Positions 22,052 through 31,813 of a stretch of DNA of 64,000 bases are shown one piece after another. Both the position numbers and the translations under genes were made by a program. Source of the DNA: Ceratopteris richardii. Its lineage: Eukaryota; Streptophyta; Polypodiopsida; Polypodiales; Pteridaceae. The notes under the pieces are model-generated. The model made no database searches. It had not been told where the DNA came from and was given only the letters and a program-made list of their open reading frames with translations. Location: assembly GCA_020310875.1 (NCBI GenBank), contig CM035430.1, positions 105,924,376 through 105,988,375 on the forward strand. Direction: 5' to 3'. Within the stretch, counting starts at the first letter, position 1; each line of letters starts with the position of its first letter.

Positions 22052-25000
22052 ATGAACCTTAGATCAGGGCGACACCTAGCAAGAGAGAGACAAAGCCTTA
22101 GGTCTTTAGAGGCTAGTGTCAATCATACTGCAAGGTCTTGGGCCCAGCAGTTGAGTCACCACTCTCATTACCCTAGCTCGGATACCAGTGAATCAGGGAT
22201 GTCTCAAGGCATGGACAGACCTACGGGAAGTTCAGGAGTGCCTTATTTGTACAGGGTAGAAGGCCCTTACAAAACACAGCTGGAATATCTTAGGACCAAC
22301 CGACTAGGTGCTAGCATCTATGAGGACGGCCTAGGAAGATCTGTGGTCCAGATTAAAAACCCTGATCAATCCATAGGACTAGAACACCCGGCTGTCAAGT
22401 TTGAAAATGGTGCATAACTGGACAAAGAAGGAACTATATATGTTGTCACTAGTCACCCTGATAGGACAGATGACTTCGGGAATGTAATCTCAGAAGCGGA
22501 CTTAGGTGACCTAGAACAAGGGAACATGGATGCGGAACCTAGAACCCCTCGAGGTAAATCAGTTCTCACTAGGATTATCACGCCTGAATGGGTCCCCCAA
22601 GACAACAAGAGCATAGAGTTGCTCCTCAATCGAGAAACTGATGAAGCCTTTTGGAGGTATAAGTCTAATCAGCCAACAGACATAGGAAATATCATGATCT
22701 ATGAGCTTAAGGATCCAGATAGCCCAGGCAGAGTGACCTACTTAGATCATGCTTCAGAACGGATCTTTGTGGTGACAGAAAATGATAGGCATGCCTACAC
22801 TTGGAAGGGTGAATTCATTTTCCCCCAACCAAGATCAAATGTATCCTATGGTCACCCTGGGGCTGGAACTTCCCAAGCTCATGGTACGCCAAGAGACAGA
22901 AGTAGAGATAGACCAGAAGTAAGTTTTGCCAACCCAGTGGGCAGAGAAAGAACGAGAACAGAGACGAATAGGGTAGAACCTGAGATGCATAGAGCCCACA
23001 GGAACCAAAGAAATGTAGATGGATTCCCTCTGCCGAGGCCTAGAGAGCACACAAGAACTTTGAGACCCACCCAGCTAGTCAAGTCCATGAAGAATTACTT
23101 TGACGGCACAGGAGATCCCTATGATCATGTGGCGGAGTTCAAGCAAGTCTTGAGAGCTGAACAAGTGGAAGATATGTTCACGCAGTACAATGCCTTTGGT
23201 CTAACCCTTAGGAATACGGCACTTACATGGTTTCAGCCATTAGATGAGCGTCAATTCAGGAGCATAGACCAACTCCTAGAGGCCTTCATTGTAGAGTTCT
23301 CTAAGAGCGGCATAAGACACAATACCTCCTCACTGATTCATAGCTTCAAGCAAACCCCTCAAGAGACTGTGAGACTTGCAGGAAGAAGATTTAGGCAATA
23401 CCTTGAAAGATGTCCTATTTCGGAGCTACCCACATCTGCCAAACAAGTAGCCTTATTCCTTGACGGATTGCTGAGTACAAAATTGAGATCCTATGTGTAT
23501 CTGAAGGACCCTAGGACTATAGAAGAATGTGTACGCATGTGCATTGACATTGAAGATAACCTAGGGGAAGAACTAGAGCTTTCCAAACTTTACAAAGATT
23601 CAGATAGTGCATCTAGTCACTCTTCCACACAGTCCACATCAATTGAGGAACTTGCCGAAAAGGTAGCTCAGAAATTAGGTGTAACTAGCAAACAAATCCC
23701 AAGGTTTACCCCAGCGAAGAGGTGCTATACATGCGGTGGCGACCATATGGCGAACGTCTGTCCCATTATGGCTCAACCCCAAGTTAACCCTAGTAGCCAG
23801 TACTGCACTATAGAACGGAAGTACACAAACCACACTACGCAAGATTGCCCATACAACAAGCAGACTGTTAGGCAACCCTACCCTCAGCCCTACCAACAAG
23901 GAAGATACCAGAACCAGTACCCTCCACCACCACAATATGCTAGACCCCAACAAACCTACCAACCACAATATCAGGCCCAACAAAGACCCCAACCGGTGCT
24001 AGCTCAACAGCCTCCAAACCCCGCTAACGTGATTCCAGTAAAGTATGCTGTTGCAGAAGAAAACCTTAATAGGGCCATAGTACCAGTAACCCCATTGATC
24101 TCAGAAAGTGACCCAAGTGACCATAGCTTTGACTCTACACATGTCGATAGTCCCCAGGCTTACTACATGCAGTCTCCAGAACATGGTGAGTCTTACTATA
24201 GTGAAGAACCAAGTGAACCTAGTCGGGAGTCAGATTACACGAACGTCATGTATGCAAACCCCAACCCCAGGCCTCAACCTAGGCAAGTAAGACCTCCATT
24301 CCCAAGAGGACCGTGCTACAGATGCCAAGGAGATCATCTCATTCGTGATTGTCCCTTGCCCCCACCTACACAACCCCAGTCAGTGACTATCCAAGGTTTT
24401 TGCCAAGATTGTGGAAAAGAGCATCTTTTACGAGATTGCCCAAAGAACCCCAATAATATGCCAAAAATCACTCCGATCAATGTGATTGGTTTGGCTGTAG
24501 ATTCCTCAGGAAGCATCACTTCCACTGCACCAGTGCAGGTAGTCACTAGAGCTCAGGCATTGCAGCAAAACCAAGAGACAAACCAGGATAAGAACTCAGA
24601 GACTGGTGAAACCGAGAGCATAACAAAGAAAAGGACTAGAGCATGGAAAGATAGTCGGGAAAGAATGAAAAGACAATGGGCTAAAAAGATGAGTGAACTA
24701 GGGGAAAGCATAAGAGAAACCAAAGCTAGGATAACTGAAATCACCTCTCAAACCCCCTCTCACACTATTCCACCACCACCACCCCCTTCGCCCTCCGACC
24801 CAACACCTTCCCCACCACGTCATACGATTCCACCACCTCCTAGAGTAGGATCAGTGTTAGCTGATCCCACTCCCGAAGACATAGACATGATGCTCAAAGC
24901 ATATCAGGCCAGGATCCAAGAAGGGCCAAACGTCACGGATCATGACAAGTGCTATCCTAGAGCTGACCTAGAGATAGAAAGAACCAAACTATGTGCGAAA

Positions 25001-26041
25001 ATGGTCGCATTGGCTCAGACTATGTTTGAAGCCAGTCGCCTTTTCAATTACTCAGGCTCAGCCAAAACGCAATTACACTTGGATGGATTCCTAGAGAAGT
25101 TAGAGAGGATAATTGCAAGATCTGACAAGGAAGAAAAAAATCAAAACCAAGAAAAAGCAAGCAAAAACAGGAATCATTCCCAATCAGAAGTGTATGTGGC
25201 CAATGCCCCTAAACCGGACAACTTCCCATCCTTAGAAAGAATAGAGAGGCCAATAGCACAGCCAGAAAAGGAACCTACCCCTCAAAGAAAGGAAAGGGCG
25301 AGAGAACAGATAAGCAAGCCTCCTCAAGAAGCTTATCCTCCCCCCCAAAGATCACAGGTGCCTCCCTCGAAAGCTTATGTACCTCCACAGGTAACCCACA
25401 TTCCTTCCCAGAGAACATATGAGCCTGTTCGGAAAAGTAATAGCATAAGTAATCCTCCCCAAGAAGCTTGTGCTCCAGCTATCTATGAGAACGAGAAGAG
25501 AGCCAACGTTAGAATGTGCCCTCCTTCCCAGGTTGCTTACGTGCCTAACTCTACGGAGCCAGACACTTCTTCTTCTATGAATCGGTTTGCACCAGACTTC
25601 CTACGAGAGATTCAAGAAGATAAATGGGATAACGAAAGTGAAGTCGCTCCTCCTTTTGAACTTGTGGACGATGCACACGACCAATTCCCGCAAGACATCC
25701 CATCAATTTACGGGGAACATGAGAGTGCTCAATCTCATGAGAGATTGGACTTTGAGTCTAATTCCATACAGGAGCTACCCCACTTCACAGGCCCATGGGA
25801 AGCAAAGTCCACATGTATGAGAGCACCCACAGTCATGGTAAGGAACGACGATTCAGTCATACCTAGGAACACGGAGATAGTAAAGAACACCAAAGTGCAG
25901 CGTGATCTCACTTTGGAAGAACTGCCCAAGGATAGACCAGAAGCGCGGAAATATGTAGATAGTCAAGTAACTGAAACTGCAAAACCTCGTTCCCGGGTAG
26001 GATCCCATAGGACAGTACCGGAAATTCCCTTGATAAGATAG
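22052..26041 (+). pseudogene. G1 gag polyprotein, one stop codon
   Basis: About 1,330 codons from ATG 22052 (MNLRSGRHLARERQ), with a TAA at 22415-22417 where G2 has TAC; the frame resumes to 26041. Residues 1-345 form an unrecognised N-terminal region. Residues about 346-510 are the retrotransposon capsid domain (SMKNYFDGTGDPYDHVAEFK, LTWFQPLDERQFRS, FSKSGIRHNTSSLIHSF). Three zinc knuckles with spacing CX2CX3HX4C follow (23723-23761, 24314-24352, 24401-24439) plus one degenerate knuckle. After them come a basic helix (RERMKRQWAKKMSELG), a Pro-rich segment, a helical block (TKLCAKMVALAQTMFEASRL) and PPQEAY-like repeats. It would assemble the particle and bind RNA. A single-base loss near 26033 compared with G2 ends the frame just before pol. 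Confidence 0.88.
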
Positions 26042-26046
26042 GAGAT

Positions 26047-29000
26047 ATGTGTGAAGGTGAAGAAGGGAACACCTACCTTCCCATCACCTACCAGGACTAC
26101 ACCACGAAGGCAATTTTGGACTCAGGTGCAGGCGTTGCAATTGCCACTACCTCCTTATGGAAGCGTTGGGGCAAGCCGGCACTCAGGCCGACGAGAATGA
26201 AATTGCAAATGGCCGATGGTCACATAGAGAGACCCCTAGGATTGCTAGAAGGGATAACTCTCACCACTTGTGGTGTCGAGTTTGAGCATACATTTGCCAT
26301 ATGCGACTTCAGTAAAAATCATGCCTATGAGATGATTTTGGGGAGACCATTTATGCGACAATTGCAAGTGGTACAGGATTGGGGAACCAACTCCTTGTAT
26401 TTGCAACACTTGGGTGTTACGACCAAAGTCAATCTCAAGGATTATTCTCATAGAGATGTCCCTCCTATCCAATGGAATCCCATCCATAGAGCTAAAGACG
26501 ATACAGAATCGGTGCATTCCATAGGGTCTGGATCCTCATGGATGCATGAAGACACTCACTTATGGATGTGCAAGGTAGCAGTAGAGGAAGAGAAGAGAGA
26601 AAAGGCCAGAGAAATAGGTGTAAACGAAACCCATAGACCCATTCAAGACCCAGCCTATGCACCTGTAGTTTTTCCAGACGAGGAATTTGAACCCCATGGC
26701 TGGGCAGAAATTTTAGCAACAATGGACGTAGCCATCAATGAAGAACAATGGACACCTCACTGTGATGAGGATGGCTATGATATTTCAGTCTTCTCCATAG
26801 AGCCAATCATGGGAGAGGCAGTTTTAGAAGAATGCGAACCTATCCCTGATGCATTTGAGGATGCAAGTGACTCCGATCTAGAGTCAATCATTATGGACCC
26901 ACCATTTGCATCAGATGAAGAATACTTCCATGAAGTAGAATTTCAACCTCAGAAGCATGGAGAGGTTACAAATGATGTAAGATTAGCAACACATATGACC
27001 TCGAAGGAAGAAGGAAAGAAACGAAGAAAGAAAGAAGTCTTACCAGAGGAGGAAGAATCTTTGTTTGAGGTCCCAGAAAATTTTAAGAAGTACGAGATAG
27101 ATGACAGGAGAGTCATGATAAGAATGCCTAAACGAGAGGCACAATCAGGAGAGGCCTATGATAACAAAGAAACCACCAAGAAAATAGTAGTGGCCATAGA
27201 AGAAGGAGAGGAGCGATGCACGTATATAGGCCATGACCTGACAGAAGAAGAAGAGCATGAATTGATTGCCTTGCTAAGAGAATACAGAGATGTATTCGCT
27301 TGGAGTTACAAGGATTTGAAAGGTGTTGACCCTGACATATGCTCACACACTATCCCCATGACCTCAGATGCCAAACCCTCTAAGCAAAAGCCTTATACAT
27401 ATAACGATAATTACGCTGCTAAGATCAAAGAAGAGATAGATAGACTGGTGGAAGCTGGATTTATCTATGAAATTGAGCACACTGAATGGGTATCCCCCAT
27501 CGTAGTGGTGCCCAAGAAGAATGGCAAACTGCGTGTGTGCATTAACTTGAAAAAGGTTAATGCCGCCACGATTCGAGATAACTATCCGCTTCCCATCACA
27601 GAACATCTCTTAGAAAGAGTGGCAGGCAAGGAAGTGTACAGCTTCCTTGATGGATTTTCGGGCTACAATCAAGTAGCCATAGCTCCAGAGGATCAGCATA
27701 AGACAGCCTTTGCCACAGAATGGGGCATTTTTGCTTTTAGAGTAATGCCATTTGGGCTTACCAATGCACCAGCTACCTTCCAGAGGCTGATGTGCCACGT
27801 GTTTAAGGAGTTTCTGAGGAAGAGTTTAGAAGTCTACGTTGATGATCTCTGTGCTCATTCCAATGTTAGACAAACCCATATTCCTGAACTCAGACAAATC
27901 TTTGACAAATGTAGAGAATACCAAGTCTGCCTGAACCCAGAAAAGTGCGTTTTTATGGTCAGGCAAGGCAAGATCCTAGGACACATAGTGTCAAAGAATG
28001 GCATATCTACAGACGAAGAAAAAGTGAGAGCCATAGCAGAGCTACCGAGGCCAAAGAATGTCAAGGAAGTACAAGCTTTCATGGGGCACTGTGGTTATTA
28101 CCGACGATTTATACACATGTATGCTGTCATTGCAAAGCCCATGTACGGACTTCTGACAAACTTTGAGTGGACGGATGAATGTGAGAATTCCTTCCAAGAG
28201 CTTAAACGAAGATTATGTTCAGCACCAATTTTGACCACACCCGATTGGAATAAGCCATTCCATGTTCATGTGGATGCATCCAATTATGCTATTGGATGTG
28301 TGCTTGCACAACCTACTGGTGAAGGTAATATGGATCTTCCAATTGCCTATGCCAGCAGACAATTGAATGCGGCTGAACGGAATTACACCACTACAGAGCG
28401 AGAAGGATTAGGCATGGTATATGCAGTCAAGAAATTTAGACACTATTTGCTTGCAAATAAGTTTAAATTTTTCACTGATCATCAGGCATTGTTATATCTC
28501 GTAAACAAGCCATGCAATACAGGAAGATTAGTAAGATGGTTTCTCTTACTAATGGAATATGACTTTGAGGTTGTGGTAAGAAAAGGTAGGACTCACTTGA
28601 GAGCAGATCATCTCTCTAGGCTCACATCTGGAGAAGCCCCACAAGGAGTATCAGATGACCTTCCTGATGCTTACCTATTTAATTTGGAGGTGGTGCCGCA
28701 GTGGGCTAAGCCATTGGTACCAGTCTTGACATACGGGCCTAACCATCCTGTGGTAAACACACGGAACAGAGAGATTGTAAAAGCCCAAAAATACCACATC
28801 ATGGCAGGAAGCATGTACAAGCACACAGATCAAGGGATCTTGGCTTGTTGCGTAGAAGAGGATGAGTACGCTAAATGGTTGCAATTAGCACATGTAGGTG
28901 CGTTAGAGCAACACCATTCAAAGCAACGAACTTTACAGACTCTAAAGAGATTCGGAGTGCACTGGCCAACTATGGAAGCGGATGTCCAAAAGTTGTGCAA

Positions 29001-31659
29001 GGAATGCCCAATCTGTTGCACTAAACCACCAGTGGAACATGCCACTCTTTATCAAGTATCCATTGTGCCAGATTGGAGTGAACCTCTAGTATCATTCTTG
29101 AGAACAAACACATTCCCTCCAGACATGACTCTAGCTAGAAAAAGGAGTTTGGAACAAGAAGCCCAGGATTATTCACTCGTTGGTGATAATCTATACAAGC
29201 GCGGTAAGGATGGTTACCTGAGACTGTGTGTCCATGAAAGTGAGTATCTTAAGATCTTAGAAACTGCTCACCAAGGTGTAGCAGGAGGACACTTTGGACC
29301 AGATCGGGTGATCAAGGCAATACTATTTGCGGGCTTCTGGTGGCCTACCCTTCACATGGATGCACATACCTATGTGAAACGGTGTGATGTCTGTCAGAGG
29401 ACTCAGTATCCCATACGCAAAGATGAGATGCCACTGAAACCTATGATGGGTGGACGTGCATTCTCTAAGTGGGGAATAGACTTCGTAGGTCCTATTAATC
29501 CCCCAGCCAAAGGTTCTCATGCGGAATACATCATTGTGGCAACAGACTATCTCACCAAGTGGGTAGAGGTAAAGGCTACAACAAAGAACGATGCTCAGAC
29601 AACTGCCAAATTCTTGTTTGAGAATGTATTCACGAGATATGGGCTACCTATAGAGCTTGTAAGTGATAGAGGCACTCATTTCTTGAACGAAGTGATTGAA
29701 AATCTACTCCAAGAATTCTTGGTAATACACAAGAAGTCTGCCCCCTATCATCCTCAAGCTAATGGACAAGCTGAGAGCACTAATAAGATTTTATGCAATG
29801 TACTGACGAAATTAGTGAACACTAAACGCTCTGACTGGGACAAACAGCTACACCATGCTGTTTGGGCATACCGAGTTGCCTACAAAACGGTACTCCAAGC
29901 CACCCCCTTTCAGATGGTATTCGGTCAAAACGCTGTGCTACCCTTGGACTTCTTGATTCCTACATTGAGAGTAGCACAAGAGTATGAATGGACAGGTCAT
30001 GAGCTCTCCTCTAGGATCTTTGATCTTGAACGATTAGGAGAAACAAGATTGAGAGCCGCTGCAGGAATATATGCAGCCAAGAAGAGACAGAAGGCATACT
30101 TCGATGCCCATGTGAAGGATAAAGGCTTGAAAGCGGGAGATCTAGTCTTAGTCTATACACTGAAACAACACGCGAGGAAGCTAGAAAAGAGAGGCTACGG
30201 ACCTATGATCATCAATAGGATCTCCACAAGTGGAGCAGTACAATTGGCCACATTAGAGGGTGATGTTCTCCCTAACTATATTAGCGGATGCAGAGTCAAG
30301 TTGTATCAGGAACCCCTCACGGAGGAAATGCTGAGCCGACTCAACACTGCGAAGAAACGCAAAGAGGAAGAAAAGAGAATTAGAGAAGAAGCTCAAGCAG
30401 AGGCTTTAGAACGCATCAGAAGGATGAAATTACGAAGGCAAGGTAGAGATCAGCCTGGAGCGAATGACTATGCAGACCAAGGATTTCCCATAGCCATGTG
30501 TGAAGTTGCAGGAACAAGCTCGAATAGAATAATTGATAGACGTCCTTTCATAACCATAGACATAGGACAAGGAAAGAGTACAAGGACCGTAAGAGCCTTG
30601 ATTGACTCAGGTGCTGCCACTAGCGCTGTTAAGTTGTCTTACTGTCAAGAGTTACAGTTAATTGTCCATCCTGTGGAAGCATACCTCATAGGATTGGGAG
30701 GCGTGGAAACCCCTTGCATGGGCGAGGTGGAACTTCCTCTCTACATTCACGAGGAGGCAATGACCGTTAAAGTACTAGTGTGTCAAGATGAGGATCTCAC
30801 TGAACCTCTCGTCTTGGGTCAGGATTGGATCTATGACCAAGCAGTCAATCTAAACCTAAGAAGTGGACTTCTCCAGGTTTGGATCAATCATAGTCGAGTT
30901 ACAGTAGAATTAGACAATGGAGCACTCAAGGAACTAGGAAAGGCACAGACTCCTGGTCCTTCCAGGGGTACACATGAAGATGACCATGCTGTTCTTGTCC
31001 AAAACTATGTGTTGCAGAGGAATGATATTCGCAAAAAAGGAGTCAGGAATGCAACGGAACTCCCTTCTTTTCCAAAGGCTAGAAGGAGGCAGCAACCCAA
31101 GGTGGATCAAAGGCAGAAGAAGCAGGGTACTACCTATGTCAGAGATCAAAAGTACCTGCGCAGCAGAATGGCCCAGAAAATAGACCAGGTATGGGTGCGG
31201 AAAGGCGAACGACCGGTTGCACCACCGTCAACTACAGGGGCAAAGCCTCTTATTAGTGACCAACAACGCAACGCTAATAAGAAGTCTTTCAGAAATTCTT
31301 CTGCTAAAGTAAAATCTATTTGGGTGCCCAAGAAGTCGATGAAGGCAAGCCCACAATCAAGACAAATTTGGGTGCCTAAGGCTTGCTTGATGGCACAAGT
31401 AGCTACGCTGAGGCCACAACCTAAACAGCATAACGCAGCGACGCATACTGCCAGATTTCACTCGTTCTCGACACTCATGTACACACCAAAACCCAAGAGC
31501 GTACATGTAATCAATTGTAAATGGGTCCCAAAAAGGCCTCGTTTTCAAACCACGACACCGAGAAGGCTCTGTAGAGACTCTCCGAAACCGAAGGCAAAGC
31601 CCACTCACTGCATTTGGCAGCCTAGGGCCTGTAATAAACCCCCCGACCCCAATTTGTAA
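26047..31659 (+). CDS. G1 pol polyprotein: PR, RT, RNase H, two H2C2 modules, integrase, second protease-like domain
   Basis: 1,870 residues without a stop. Protease 1 has D25-SGA and ILGRPFMRQL. RT (about 455-640) has WVSPIVVVPKKNGKLRVC, FLDGFSGYNQV and Y597-VDD. RNase H keeps D743, D811 and D854. Two zinc modules follow, H949/H956/C987/C990 and H1075/H1082/C1113/C1116, both H-x6-H-x30-C-x2-C. The integrase core has D1145, D1207 and E1243 with the exact D-x35-E spacing, then a GPY/F-like GYGPMIINRI at 1383. A second retropepsin-like domain has D1520-SGAATS and LVLGQDW. The tail has five W-V/Q-P/R-K/R motifs. ATG 26047 is the first in frame, but G2 shows that gag and pol are one frame in the family, so this copy's pol start may be secondary. 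The catalytic residues I could check all look intact. Confidence 0.93.
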   Translation: MCEGEEGNTYLPITYQDYTTKAILDSGAGVAIATTSLWKRWGKPALRPTRMKLQMADGHIERPLGLLEGITLTTCGVEFEHTFAICDFSKNHAYEMILGRPFMRQLQVVQDWGTNSLYLQHLGVTTKVNLKDYSHRDVPPIQWNPIHRAKDDTESVHSIGSGSSWMHEDTHLWMCKVAVEEEKREKAREIGVNETHRPIQDPAYAPVVFPDEEFEPHGWAEILATMDVAINEEQWTPHCDEDGYDISVFSIEPIMGEAVLEECEPIPDAFEDASDSDLESIIMDPPFASDEEYFHEVEFQPQKHGEVTNDVRLATHMTSKEEGKKRRKKEVLPEEEESLFEVPENFKKYEIDDRRVMIRMPKREAQSGEAYDNKETTKKIVVAIEEGEERCTYIGHDLTEEEEHELIALLREYRDVFAWSYKDLKGVDPDICSHTIPMTSDAKPSKQKPYTYNDNYAAKIKEEIDRLVEAGFIYEIEHTEWVSPIVVVPKKNGKLRVCINLKKVNAATIRDNYPLPITEHLLERVAGKEVYSFLDGFSGYNQVAIAPEDQHKTAFATEWGIFAFRVMPFGLTNAPATFQRLMCHVFKEFLRKSLEVYVDDLCAHSNVRQTHIPELRQIFDKCREYQVCLNPEKCVFMVRQGKILGHIVSKNGISTDEEKVRAIAELPRPKNVKEVQAFMGHCGYYRRFIHMYAVIAKPMYGLLTNFEWTDECENSFQELKRRLCSAPILTTPDWNKPFHVHVDASNYAIGCVLAQPTGEGNMDLPIAYASRQLNAAERNYTTTEREGLGMVYAVKKFRHYLLANKFKFFTDHQALLYLVNKPCNTGRLVRWFLLLMEYDFEVVVRKGRTHLRADHLSRLTSGEAPQGVSDDLPDAYLFNLEVVPQWAKPLVPVLTYGPNHPVVNTRNREIVKAQKYHIMAGSMYKHTDQGILACCVEEDEYAKWLQLAHVGALEQHHSKQRTLQTLKRFGVHWPTMEADVQKLCKECPICCTKPPVEHATLYQVSIVPDWSEPLVSFLRTNTFPPDMTLARKRSLEQEAQDYSLVGDNLYKRGKDGYLRLCVHESEYLKILETAHQGVAGGHFGPDRVIKAILFAGFWWPTLHMDAHTYVKRCDVCQRTQYPIRKDEMPLKPMMGGRAFSKWGIDFVGPINPPAKGSHAEYIIVATDYLTKWVEVKATTKNDAQTTAKFLFENVFTRYGLPIELVSDRGTHFLNEVIENLLQEFLVIHKKSAPYHPQANGQAESTNKILCNVLTKLVNTKRSDWDKQLHHAVWAYRVAYKTVLQATPFQMVFGQNAVLPLDFLIPTLRVAQEYEWTGHELSSRIFDLERLGETRLRAAAGIYAAKKRQKAYFDAHVKDKGLKAGDLVLVYTLKQHARKLEKRGYGPMIINRISTSGAVQLATLEGDVLPNYISGCRVKLYQEPLTEEMLSRLNTAKKRKEEEKRIREEAQAEALERIRRMKLRRQGRDQPGANDYADQGFPIAMCEVAGTSSNRIIDRRPFITIDIGQGKSTRTVRALIDSGAATSAVKLSYCQELQLIVHPVEAYLIGLGGVETPCMGEVELPLYIHEEAMTVKVLVCQDEDLTEPLVLGQDWIYDQAVNLNLRSGLLQVWINHSRVTVELDNGALKELGKAQTPGPSRGTHEDDHAVLVQNYVLQRNDIRKKGVRNATELPSFPKARRRQQPKVDQRQKKQGTTYVRDQKYLRSRMAQKIDQVWVRKGERPVAPPSTTGAKPLISDQQRNANKKSFRNSSAKVKSIWVPKKSMKASPQSRQIWVPKACLMAQVATLRPQPKQHNAATHTARFHSFSTLMYTPKPKSVHVINCKWVPKRPRFQTTTPRRLCRDSPKPKAKPTHCIWQPRACNKPPDPNL

Positions 31660-31813
31660 ATTCATACCCACTTACTAACTGTAGTAGTCTCCTAGGACAA
31701 CACAAGCACTAACTACACACACTGTCTTCATGCACTTACTAACCACTAACTCACCATCCACCTCATGTTAATGTTGTAACGGGGACAACAACGGATTTAT
31801 TCTGTCCATTACG

